A DNA stretch of 24,215 nucleotides from Actinomycetes bacterium. GTDB taxonomy: Bacteria > Actinomycetota > Actinomycetes > Propionibacteriales > Propionibacteriaceae. Under the pieces are notes generated by a model that had not been told where the DNA came from, made no database searches, and worked only from the letters and a program-made list of their open reading frames with translations. Numbering within the stretch: position 1 is the stretch's first letter; each line of letters opens with the position of its first letter. Shown piece after piece: positions 1-7,407 of the stretch. Location of the stretch: positions 1-24,215 of the forward strand of contig JAEVYS010000007.1 of NCBI GenBank assembly GCA_023392635.1, written 5' to 3'. The position numbers and the translations under genes are program-made.

Positions 1-1035
1 GCCCAGACCGCCCGCGGCGGCGAGGACGGCGGCGGCGCGTTCGGCGAGGCGTGCCGGGTCGTCGTCGGTGAGCTCGACGAACAGCCATCCCTCGCCGGCG
101 GGCAGCGCCGGTACGTGCGCGTGGCCGTGCCGGGAGCGGACGACGTCGACGATCCGTCGGTCGAGGCCCTCGACGGCGGTCGGGCGCAGCGGGAGCACGG
201 CGGGGGTCGCGTCGGCGGCGTGCGCCATGCTCGCGTAGCCGATGACGACGAGCGCCGCGTACGGCAGGTCGGCGACCAGCCTGAGCCGCGCGCCGGTGAC
301 GACCGCCAGGGTGCCTTCCGTGCCCGCCAGGAACCGTGCGACGTCGAACCCGTGCTCGGGCAACAGGTGCTCGAGGCTGTAGCCGGAGACCTGGCGTGGG
401 AACCGCCCGAACTCGGTGCGGATGACCCCGAGGTGGTTGCGGACGAGCGCCTCCAGGGCGTCGAGGGTGGGCGACGGCGGACGGGAGCGTCCGCCGGACG
501 CCAGCGAGAGCCGCTCGCCGGTGCCGGTGATGACGTCCAGGCCGAGGATGTTGTCGGCCGTGCGGCCGTAGCCGAGGGCACGGGGGCCGCAGGCGTTGTT
601 GCCGATCATGCCGCCGACGGTGCAGCGGTCCGCGGTGGACGGGTCGGGCCCGAACCGGAGGCCGTGCGGTGCCGCGGCGGCGGTGAGCCGGGCAGGGACC
701 ACGCCGGGCTCCACGATCGCAGCCCGTCCCTCCGGATCGAGGTGGGCGATCCGGTTCAGGCGCGAGCAGTCGACCACGAGCCCTTCGCCGATCGAGTTCC
801 CCGCGATGGACGTGCCCGCGCCCCGGCTCGTGAGCGGGAGGCCCGCGTGGCGCGCCGCGTCCACCAGGTCGGTGAGCTCGCCCACGCTGGCCGGCCGGGC
901 GATCGCCGCCGGGGGGACGCGGTAGAGGGAGGCGTCGCTGCTGTACAGCGCGCGGGAAAGGGTGGAGGTGTCGAGCTCGAACCCGTTCGCGGCCAGCGCT
1001 GCGACCCGCTCGGGGTAGCTCTGCGTGGCCGGCAC
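1..1035 (-). CDS. FAD-binding oxidase, probably the FAD plus Fe-S type (partial, C-terminus off the window)
   Basis: The minus-strand frame is open from a GTG at 1035 to the window edge, giving 345 residues with no stop. The translation is clearly an FAD_binding_4 (PCMH-type) flavoprotein: LTSRGAGTSIAGNSIG is the FAD pyrophosphate loop, VGGMIGNNACGPRALGYG follows, and FPRQVSGYSLEHLLPE and FLAGTEGTLAVVTGARLRL are typical of the D-lactate / D-2-hydroxyglutarate dehydrogenase superfamily. The wording of these motifs resembles the long actinobacterial proteins that carry a C-terminal Fe-S domain, but that half is missing here. The start lies 4 nt after the marR stop, so the two are probably cotranscribed. 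The substrate cannot be read from this fragment; D-lactate, glycolate and D-2-hydroxyglutarate are all possible. Confidence 0.88.
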   Translation of the reverse strand, partial: MPATQSYPERVAALAANGFELDTSTLSRALYSSDASLYRVPPAAIARPASVGELTDLVDAARHAGLPLTSRGAGTSIAGNSIGEGLVVDCSRLNRIAHLDPEGRAAIVEPGVVPARLTAAAAPHGLRFGPDPSTADRCTVGGMIGNNACGPRALGYGRTADNILGLDVITGTGERLSLASGGRSRPPSPTLDALEALVRNHLGVIRTEFGRFPRQVSGYSLEHLLPEHGFDVARFLAGTEGTLAVVTGARLRLVADLPYAALVVIGYASMAHAADATPAVLPLRPTAVEGLDRRIVDVVRSRHGHAHVPALPAGEGWLFVELTDDDPARLAERAAAVLAAAGGLG

Positions 1036-1039
1036 GGGG

Positions 1040-1498
1040 TCAGTCTGTCACGCGGGTGACCGCCTCCATGGCGCGACCGATCGCTTCGAAGTCGTCGGGG
1101 TCCACCCGGTCGACGAATGCGCACCGCACCGACTCCACGTGCGCGGGGGCGGCCTGCACCAGCAGCTGGAAGCCGTGATCGGTCATGCGGGCGATGACGC
1201 CGCGGCGGTCGGAGGGACAGGCCGTCCGATGCACGAGGTTCTTCGCCTCCATGCGGGAGATGGTGTGGGTGAGGCGCGAGCGCGACTGGCGGACGCGTTC
1301 GGCGAGGTCCGACATGCGCAGCGAGTGCCCGTCCGACTCCGACAGGTGCACCAGGATCTCGTACTCACCGAGGTCGAGGCCGAACGGGCGCAGCTCCGCG
1401 TCGAGGCGGTCGTTGATGCGGGCGACGCCGTTCAGGTAGGCGCGCCAGATCCGCTGCTGCTCGGTGGTCAGCCAGCGAGGTTCGAGCATGGTGGTCAC
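1040..1498 (-). CDS. MarR-family transcriptional regulator
   Basis: This 152-residue protein is a typical winged-helix MarR regulator of usual length. The recognition helix region is around residues 60-88 (RMSDLAERVRQSRSRLTHTI), followed by the wing with the family signature SDRRGVIARMTDHG near 97-110. The chosen start is the GTG at 1498, because a TAGCAT -10 element lies exactly 6 nt upstream, as expected for a leaderless message. The alternative is the ATG at 1490, which has AGGTG as a ribosome-binding site 6 nt ahead. It is divergent from the acyl-CoA ligase gene and directly upstream of the flavin oxidase, so it probably controls one or both. Its ligand is unknown; acyl-CoAs or aromatic acids are plausible from context only. 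Confidence 0.92.
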   Translation of the reverse strand: MTTMLEPRWLTTEQQRIWRAYLNGVARINDRLDAELRPFGLDLGEYEILVHLSESDGHSLRMSDLAERVRQSRSRLTHTISRMEAKNLVHRTACPSDRRGVIARMTDHGFQLLVQAAPAHVESVRCAFVDRVDPDDFEAIGRAMEAVTRVTD

Positions 1499-1504
1499 CT
1501 GTGC

Positions 1505-1538
1505 ATGCTACCAAGAAAGTTTATGGTTCAACAACTTT
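1505..1538 (-). promoter_or_regulatory. marR promoter with candidate MarR operator
   Basis: An AT-rich island in otherwise GC-rich DNA. On the minus strand, TTGTTG (1529-1534) and TAGCAT (1505-1510) are separated by 18 nt, and the marR GTG follows 6 nt after the -10. An inverted repeat AAAGTT-N11-AACTTT spans 1516-1538 and covers the -35 and spacer, the usual place for an autorepressing MarR dimer. The inverted repeat is seen directly; its role as an operator is inferred. Confidence 0.5.
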
Positions 1539-1665
1539 TGGGTCTGTGTCGGATTCCCGGCCGTGAATGGGTAGAAACGCCACCCCGGCGGCCACCCCGC
1601 ACCCGGCGCTCCGCGGGGGCTGGCCCTAGACTGCGAGGAAATCCAAAGGCGGATGCGAGGGGAAC

Positions 1666-3510
1666 ATGGGACCTGCGAAGATCGATGTCGACGCCATTAT
1701 GGCCGATGCCCCCGCCTCTGTGGGGGCGTTGTTCCGCTGGCGGGTCGAGCAGTCCCCGTCCAAGGAGGCCTTCCGCTACCCGGACGCGCACGAGGCCTGG
1801 GTGTCCATCGACTGGTCGGAGACCCGTCGCCGCGTGGACGAGCTCGCCGCCGGCCTGCTGGCCCTCGGGCTCCAGAACGAGGAGCGGGTGGTGATCGTCT
1901 CCAACACCCGCATCGAGTGGATCCTGGCCGACTACGCGATCAACTGCGCCGGTGGTGCCACCACCACCATCTACCCGAACACGTCCGGTCCCGACTTCGC
2001 CAAGATCGTCCTCGACTCCGGCTCGGTCGTCCTCATCGCCGAGAACGCCGAACAGCTCGCCAAGCTGGACAGCTCCCGGGAGGCCGAGGATCAGGTGCGC
2101 AACGTGATCCTGTTCGACGGTGACGGTGACGGGGAGCACGTCCTGTCCTTCAGCCAACTGGCCGAGCGCGGGCGGGCGCTGCTGGCGTCCGACCCCGGTG
2201 CGGTCGACCGCTCGATCGCGCTGATCAAGAGCGACGACCTGGCCACGCTGATCTACACCTCCGGCACGACCGGCACCCCCAAGGGCGTGGAGCTCACCCA
2301 TCTGTGCTGGGTGTACCAGGCGCTCGTGCTCGACGCCATGAAGGTGATCCGGCCCGACGCGACCCAGTACCTGTGGCTGCCGCTGTCGCACGTCTTCGGC
2401 AAGGACCTGTTGACCATCCAGCTGGGGATCGGGTTCCGTACCGCCGTGGACGGCCGGGTCGACCACATCGTCAGCGGGCTCGGCCAGGTGCACCCCGACT
2501 TCATGTGCGGCGCCCCGCGCATCTTCGAGAAGGTCAGGGCCGCGGTGATGCTGGCCTCGCCCCAGAAGGGCGTGAAGGGCCGCATCGCCCGGTGGGCGTT
2601 CGCTGTCGGACGGGCGTCCCGTGACTACCGGCTCGCCGGCAGGTCGTTGCCGCCCGCGATGCGCGTCGCGTACGGGCTCGCCGACCGGCTGGTCTTCAGC
2701 AAGCTGAAGGACCGGATGGGCGGCAACATCGACTTCTTCGTCTCCGGTTCGGCGAAGCTCAGCTCCCAGGTGCAGTCCTGGTTCTACTCGGCCGGGCTGG
2801 TGATCATCGAGGGCTACGGGCTCACCGAGACCGGCGCGGTGAGTTGCGTGAACCTGCCCCTCCCGCCTCGCTTCGGCACGGTCGGCCCCGCCCTCGCCGG
2901 GACCGAGCTCAAGATCGCGCCCGATGGCGAGATCCTGGTGAAGGGCCCGGCGGTCATGCGGGGCTACCACAACGACCCTGAGCGCACCGCGGAGGTCCTC
3001 ATCGACGGCTGGTTCCACACCGGCGACATCGGCAAGCTCGACGCCGACGGGTTCCTCACCATCACCGACCGCAAGAAGGACCTGATGAAGACCTCCGGCG
3101 GCAAGTACGTGGCACCGGCGAAGGTCGAGGGCGTGATCGCTGCCACCGTGCCGTACGTGTCGCAGGTGGTGGCGGTGGGGGACGGCCGCAAGTACATCTC
3201 GGCGCTGCTCACCATCGACCGTGACAACCTCGCGAAGTGGGCCGCCCGGCACAACATGGCCGACCGGGACTACGCCGAGGTCACCCAGACCCCGGAGCTG
3301 CGCAAGACGATCGAGCGCTTCATGAACGTGGCCAACGGCAAGCTCGAGCGCTGGGAAACGGTGAAGAAGTTCGCCATCCTGCCTGCCGAGCTCAGCGTCG
3401 ACGACGGCGGCGTCACCCCGAACATGAAGATCCGCCGCAAGGTGGTGACCGATCGCTACGCCGACGTGGTCGAGTCCCTCTACGAGGCCGAGCCGGTCGA
3501 GGGGGAGTGA
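1666..3510 (+). CDS. Long-chain fatty-acid--CoA ligase (AMP-forming)
   Basis: 614 residues, a normal length for FadD15-like acyl-CoA synthetases of the ANL superfamily, which activate fatty acids through an acyl-adenylate to acyl-CoA. The P-loop-like motif YTSGTTGTPKG is at residues 197-207, GYGLTETG marks the adenylate-binding A5 region, WFHTGDIG is present, and the hinge and A10 region reads DRKKDLMKTSGGKYVAP. The start ATG is supported by a GAGGGGAAC ribosome-binding site immediately upstream. TAGACT at 1627-1632 is a possible -10. The gene is divergent from marR and its stop overlaps the start of the thioesterase gene. No membrane segment is obvious. The chain length of the substrate cannot be told. 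Confidence 0.93.
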   Translation: MGPAKIDVDAIMADAPASVGALFRWRVEQSPSKEAFRYPDAHEAWVSIDWSETRRRVDELAAGLLALGLQNEERVVIVSNTRIEWILADYAINCAGGATTTIYPNTSGPDFAKIVLDSGSVVLIAENAEQLAKLDSSREAEDQVRNVILFDGDGDGEHVLSFSQLAERGRALLASDPGAVDRSIALIKSDDLATLIYTSGTTGTPKGVELTHLCWVYQALVLDAMKVIRPDATQYLWLPLSHVFGKDLLTIQLGIGFRTAVDGRVDHIVSGLGQVHPDFMCGAPRIFEKVRAAVMLASPQKGVKGRIARWAFAVGRASRDYRLAGRSLPPAMRVAYGLADRLVFSKLKDRMGGNIDFFVSGSAKLSSQVQSWFYSAGLVIIEGYGLTETGAVSCVNLPLPPRFGTVGPALAGTELKIAPDGEILVKGPAVMRGYHNDPERTAEVLIDGWFHTGDIGKLDADGFLTITDRKKDLMKTSGGKYVAPAKVEGVIAATVPYVSQVVAVGDGRKYISALLTIDRDNLAKWAARHNMADRDYAEVTQTPELRKTIERFMNVANGKLERWETVKKFAILPAELSVDDGGVTPNMKIRRKVVTDRYADVVESLYEAEPVEGE

Positions 3511-4367
3511 GCGAGTTCGTCAGTCGCGTCCCGCTGCGGTGGGTCGACCTGGACGCCCAGGGGCACGTCAACAACGCGGTCGTGGCCGACTACCTGCAGG
3601 AGGCGCGGGTCGACTGGCTGCTCTCCGGGCCGAACGCGCACCTGCTCGGGACGTCGACCATGGTGGTGTCGCACCAGGTCGAGTACCTCGGTCCGGTGTT
3701 CTTCGGCGTCGAACCGGTGGAGGTGGCGCTGCGCGTCGGCTCCGTGGGGGCGGCGCGGTTCACCCTCGGGTACTCGGTCAGGCAGGCGGGACGCGAGCTC
3801 GCCCGGGCGAGGTCGGTGCTGTGCCTGTACAACTACGCCGCCGGCCGCCCCCGGCGGATGACCACGGCCGAGCGTTCGTGGTTCGCCGCGCAGGCGGCCG
3901 ACCTCGAGCCGCTGGCCGGGCTGGGCACCTGGACGGTGGGGGAGCGGGCGCACTCCTACGAGCTGGTGGTGCGGTGGTCGGACCTGGACCCGTACGGCCA
4001 CGTCAACAACGTCCGCGTGTTCGACTTCGTCGCCGAGGCCCGGATCCGCATGGACCCCGAGGGCGGGGAGAGCACCCGCATGCACGCGGCGGCCGAGCAG
4101 GGGCTGCTGTGGATGGTGGCCCGGCAGGACGTCGACTACCTCGGCCAGATCGCCCACCGCTCGGCGCCGTACGGTGTGCGTTCGGCGATCGGACGGGTGG
4201 GCCGGACGTCGGCGACGATCGTCGCCCAGGTAGAGGATCCGCTGGACGGGGCCGTCCTCGTGCGCACCCGCACCGTCCTCGTGTGTGGCGACACGTCGGG
4301 GCGTCCCGTACCGCTGCCGGAGAACATGCGCGCCGCGGCCACGGCGTGGCCCGCTGTCCCGGCCTGA
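3507..4367 (+). CDS. Acyl-CoA thioesterase with two hotdog domains
   Basis: 286 residues from the GTG at 3507, which overlaps the ligase stop as GTGA and is preceded by a purine-rich GAGGGGGA. Two tandem 4HBT/hotdog modules are visible: RWVDLDAQGHVNNAVVADYL near residues 11-30 and RWSDLDPYGHVNNVRVFDF near 156-174. Each carries the D-x-x-G-H-V-N-N active-site signature of the YbgC/FatA-like thioesterases that hydrolyse acyl-CoA. The tandem arrangement in one chain means an internally dimeric enzyme. Coupling to an acyl-CoA ligase suggests a shared role in fatty-acid turnover or membrane lipid supply. The longer reading frame that extends upstream to 3237 lies inside the ligase gene and is not used. 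Confidence 0.9.
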   Translation: MSEFVSRVPLRWVDLDAQGHVNNAVVADYLQEARVDWLLSGPNAHLLGTSTMVVSHQVEYLGPVFFGVEPVEVALRVGSVGAARFTLGYSVRQAGRELARARSVLCLYNYAAGRPRRMTTAERSWFAAQAADLEPLAGLGTWTVGERAHSYELVVRWSDLDPYGHVNNVRVFDFVAEARIRMDPEGGESTRMHAAAEQGLLWMVARQDVDYLGQIAHRSAPYGVRSAIGRVGRTSATIVAQVEDPLDGAVLVRTRTVLVCGDTSGRPVPLPENMRAAATAWPAVPA

Positions 4368-4378
4368 GCGCCGGTCGA

Positions 4379-4513
4379 CCGGACCGAGTTGGGAACCGTC
4401 CCCAATCCAGTCCGGACCGAGTTGGGAACCGTCCCCAATGCAGTCCGGACCGAGTTGGGAACCGTCCCCAATCCAGTCCGGACCGAGTTGGGGACGGTTC
4501 CCAATTCGGTCCA
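4379..4513. repeat. 33-bp tandem repeat, four units, the last with an inverted core
   Basis: Units begin at 4379, 4412, 4445 and 4478 with an exact 33-bp period. Each starts CCGGACCGAGTTGGG. The core in units 1-3 is TTGGGAACCGTCCCCAA, itself an imperfect palindrome with one mismatched pair. In unit 4 the core is TTGGGGACGGTTCCCAA, its exact reverse complement, and the unit closes with TTCGGTCC, so GGACCGA and TCGGTCC flank a longer palindrome. Units 1-3 differ at a single base (ATCC or ATGC). The array fills the space between two converging stop codons, starting 12 nt after one and ending directly at the other. It can fold into hairpins on either strand and may act as a bidirectional terminator. 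There is no T-tract. Confidence 0.9.
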
Positions 4514-6016
4514 CTAGCCGAAGTGGACGCCCTGAGCGAGCTGGACCGAGCCCGAGTAGTTGATGGTGTTCGTCGAGCGGCGCATGTAGGCGCGCCACGC
4601 GTCCGAGCCGGACTCGCGTCCACCGCCGGTCTCCTTCTCGCCTCCGAACGCGCCGCCGATCTCCGCGCCCGACGTGCCGACGTTGACGTTGGCGATCCCG
4701 GTGTCGGCGACGGCGAGGAACCGCTCCGCCTCGGCCTGGTCACGGGTGAAGATGCCCGCCGACAGGCCTTGGGACGCGGCGTTGTGGAGCGCGAGCGCCT
4801 CCTCGAAGTCGTCGTAGGTGACCACGTAGAGGATCGGGGCGAAGGTCTCGCGCAGCATCACCGGCGTCTGGGACGGCATGCGCACCAGCGCCGGCCTGAC
4901 GTAGGCACCACCGGTGCCGACGTCGACACGCTCACCGCCGGCCAGCAGCTCGCCACCGTCCGCGACGGCCTCGGCGATCGCCGCCTGCATCCCCTCGAAC
5001 GCGGCCGGACGGATCAGCGGGCCCACCAGCGTCCCGTCCTGCGACGGGTCACCCACCGGAAGGGACGCGAAGGCACGTGCCAGTCGCTCGGTGGCAGCCT
5101 CTGCGACCGAGCGGTGCACGATCAGCCGCCGAAGGCTGGTGCACCGTTGCCCGGCTGTTCCTGCGGCCGCGAACACCATCGAGTCGACGGCGAGGTCCAG
5201 TTCGGCGCTGGGAGCGAGGATCACCGCGTTGTTGCCGCCGAGCTCCAGCAGGACCCGGCCGAATCGGGACGCGACCCGCGGGCCCACCTCCCGTCCCATC
5301 CGGGTGGAGCCGGTGGCGCTGAGCAGCGCGACGTCGCGGGAGTCGACCAGCGCCTCGCCCACCTCACGCCCGCCGAGCACGAGCCGTCCGACACCGGCCG
5401 GAGCCCCCACCTCGGCCGCGGCCCGCTCGAGCAGGGCGCTGGTTGCCAGTGCGGTCAACGGGGCCAGTTCGGACGGCTTCCACACGACGGTGTCGCCGCA
5501 GACCAGCGCGATCGCCGCGTTCCAGGACCACACCGCGACGGGGAAGTTGAACGCGGAGATCACGCCGACCACGCCGAGCGGGTGCCACACCTCCTGCAGC
5601 CGGTGCCCGGCGCGCTCGGACGGCATGGTCCGGCCGAACAGCTGCCGGGACAGGCCGACCGCGAGATCGCAGATGTCGATCATCTCCTGCACCTCGCCCA
5701 GCGCTTCGGACGTGATCTTGCCGACCTCGAGGGTGACCAGGCCGGCCAGGTGCTCCTTGTGCTCGCCGATCAGTTCGCCGAGGCGCTTGACGAGCTTGCC
5801 GCGGACGGGGGCCGGCGTGTCCCGCCACTCCCCGAACGCCTCGGCGGCGGTCGCGATGGCCGCGGCCACCTCTGCCGCGGTGGAGGCCCGCACGGCCAGC
5901 AGCTCGCTGCCGTCGATGGGGCTCGCGGTGGCGAGCGGCTCGCCCGTCCCGCCCAGCGCGGCGGGATCCACTCCCACCTGGCGCAGCAGGTCGGCAGCAC
6001 GGTCGGCAAGGCTCAT
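4514..6016 (-). CDS. pcd: L-2-aminoadipate-6-semialdehyde dehydrogenase (ALDH7, antiquitin type)
   Basis: 500 residues with all ALDH landmarks: FNFP with Asn157, WKPSE with Lys180, the general base in LLELGGNN (Glu258) and the catalytic Cys292 in GQRCTS. The C-terminal region GSDAWRAYMRRSTNTINYSG is the hallmark of ALDH7/antiquitin, which oxidises 2-aminoadipate semialdehyde (or piperideine-6-carboxylate) to 2-aminoadipate with NAD(P)+. The start ATG overlaps the stop of the upstream gene as ATGA. It is the last gene of the lat operon and acts directly on the Lat product. The name amaB is used for the Pseudomonas equivalent. The assignment to this aldehyde rather than another is strong because of family and context together. 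Confidence 0.92.
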   Translation of the reverse strand: MSLADRAADLLRQVGVDPAALGGTGEPLATASPIDGSELLAVRASTAAEVAAAIATAAEAFGEWRDTPAPVRGKLVKRLGELIGEHKEHLAGLVTLEVGKITSEALGEVQEMIDICDLAVGLSRQLFGRTMPSERAGHRLQEVWHPLGVVGVISAFNFPVAVWSWNAAIALVCGDTVVWKPSELAPLTALATSALLERAAAEVGAPAGVGRLVLGGREVGEALVDSRDVALLSATGSTRMGREVGPRVASRFGRVLLELGGNNAVILAPSAELDLAVDSMVFAAAGTAGQRCTSLRRLIVHRSVAEAATERLARAFASLPVGDPSQDGTLVGPLIRPAAFEGMQAAIAEAVADGGELLAGGERVDVGTGGAYVRPALVRMPSQTPVMLRETFAPILYVVTYDDFEEALALHNAASQGLSAGIFTRDQAEAERFLAVADTGIANVNVGTSGAEIGGAFGGEKETGGGRESGSDAWRAYMRRSTNTINYSGSVQLAQGVHFG

Positions 6017-7407
6017 CGGGCTCCTTCAGGGGTCGGGATCCGCAGTTCGGCGCACGCCGTGACCAGCGCGGCGCGGCTCTGCTGGGAGTACAGGTGCATC
6101 GGGTCGTGGACGGTGCGCCCGACCGCTTCGGCGATCCAGTCGAGGTCGCGCGGCGAGCCCTCGAGGCTGGTGTCGCGTGAGCCGCTGCTGTCGAGGTTGG
6201 ACGCGAAGATGCCGGCGGCGGACCGGGGCAGGAAGTCCTCGTAGACGATCGGCGTCGCCTCCAGCCACCCGGCCTCCACCAGACCGGCGACGGTACGCGG
6301 CGCGTCCTCGGCGTCGATGCGTCGCGCGGCGGCGGAGAACTCGAAGAAGCCCTCGCCGTTGGCCAGGAGGCCCAGCTCCTCTGCCGGCCAGTTCGCCTGC
6401 CACACGTCCACCTTGATCGCGTCCCGCTCCGCGGCGGACGCGCCGGCCGAGCGCGTGTCGATCTCGGTGATCAGGCGGTCGTACCGGTCTCGGCCCGCCG
6501 GGGTCAATGCGATCCCGCGCTGTTCCACCTCCCCGAACCGGACGCTGAGCGCCCCTTCGGTGACGGAGCCGTCGGGTTCGCGGAAGCGGCGTGGCTCGGC
6601 CAGCGCCTTGAACGACGTCTGCCGCAGGAGGACGTCCGGTCCGTCCCACTTCGGCGGACCCTGGATCTCGTCGATCATCGTGATCCCGAGCTCGGTCATC
6701 CGGCGGTACAGCTCGTCGATGTCCAGGACGCGCGGGGTCAGGTGGTTGATGTGGGTGGTCGGCACCCCGCCGATGTCGGCGGCGACCCCGGAGATCGCCG
6801 ACAGCCGGGCGTACCAGGCCCGGTCGACCGGTTCGGGGGAGAGCTCGAAGCACGCGGTCGCGAGCCGCAGGAACTCCTGCGCGGCGGCGTCCGGCAGCCC
6901 GCCGTCCTCCTCCGCCCGCCGGGCCAGGGCCAGCACTTCGGGAGCGAACAGCTGCCGCGCGCCCAGGAAGGCGTCCAGTTCGGCCTGGAGTTCGGCGTCG
7001 AAGTACCGGCGGTCGTCGGTGACCAGGACGGACGTGAACACCCGGAACGGGTTGATCGCCAGTGCCTCCGCCGTCGTCGGACGGAACGCCGTCGACACGA
7101 TCGGCAGCGAGGTGGCCTCGGTCCCACGCAGGTCGTAGAAGCCGACCGGTTCCATGCCGAGTGCTGCGAAGATCTGGGCGACCTGCCGCAGCTCGGTGGC
7201 CGTCCCGACCCGGATCGCGCCGTGCCGTTCCGCGGTCACCCGGTCGATCCGTCCCAGCCGTTCGGCGCGTACCGGGTCGGCGGCGAGGACGTCAGCGTTC
7301 ACCGCGGTCGAGACGTCCACGAGCGTGTTGTAGGCCGGCACCTCCGTCCCGTACATGGCGGACAGCGATCGTGCGAACCCCGCACGCAGGTCATGCGTAC
7401 TGAACAT
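6013..7407 (-). CDS. hglS: 2-oxoadipate dioxygenase/decarboxylase (HglS, DUF1338/YdcJ family)
   Basis: 464 residues, the usual length of bacterial DUF1338 proteins. HGAIR at residues 62-66, THINHLTPR at 218-226 and the glutamate of VEQRG (Glu295) match the conserved His, His and Glu positions that bind Fe(II) in HglS, with Arg66 as the conserved substrate arginine. YEDFLPRSAAGIFASNL near the C-terminus is also typical. The known family reaction converts 2-oxoadipate and O2 to D-2-hydroxyglutarate and CO2 in lysine catabolism. The ATG at 7407 has GGAG 6 nt upstream and overlaps the end of lat by 17 nt; its stop overlaps the aldehyde dehydrogenase start. Assignment by motif and by sitting between two lysine-degradation genes. 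Confidence 0.9.
   Translation of the reverse strand: MFSTHDLRAGFARSLSAMYGTEVPAYNTLVDVSTAVNADVLAADPVRAERLGRIDRVTAERHGAIRVGTATELRQVAQIFAALGMEPVGFYDLRGTEATSLPIVSTAFRPTTAEALAINPFRVFTSVLVTDDRRYFDAELQAELDAFLGARQLFAPEVLALARRAEEDGGLPDAAAQEFLRLATACFELSPEPVDRAWYARLSAISGVAADIGGVPTTHINHLTPRVLDIDELYRRMTELGITMIDEIQGPPKWDGPDVLLRQTSFKALAEPRRFREPDGSVTEGALSVRFGEVEQRGIALTPAGRDRYDRLITEIDTRSAGASAAERDAIKVDVWQANWPAEELGLLANGEGFFEFSAAARRIDAEDAPRTVAGLVEAGWLEATPIVYEDFLPRSAAGIFASNLDSSGSRDTSLEGSPRDLDWIAEAVGRTVHDPMHLYSQQSRAALVTACAELRIPTPEGAR

Noticed and set aside
4136..4504. Minus-strand frame encoding an 11-residue repeat peptide across the 33-bp repeat
   Set aside because: It runs antisense through the thioesterase gene, and the peptide repeat follows simply from a DNA period divisible by three.
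4379..4513. CRISPR array
   Set aside because: The 33-bp period is fully occupied by repeat with no unique spacers and there are no cas genes.
3539..6244. Plus-strand frame of 901 codons across the thioesterase, repeat and aldehyde dehydrogenase
   Set aside because: A shadow frame in GC-rich DNA with Arg/Gly/Pro-rich sequence; both real genes beneath it have family motifs.
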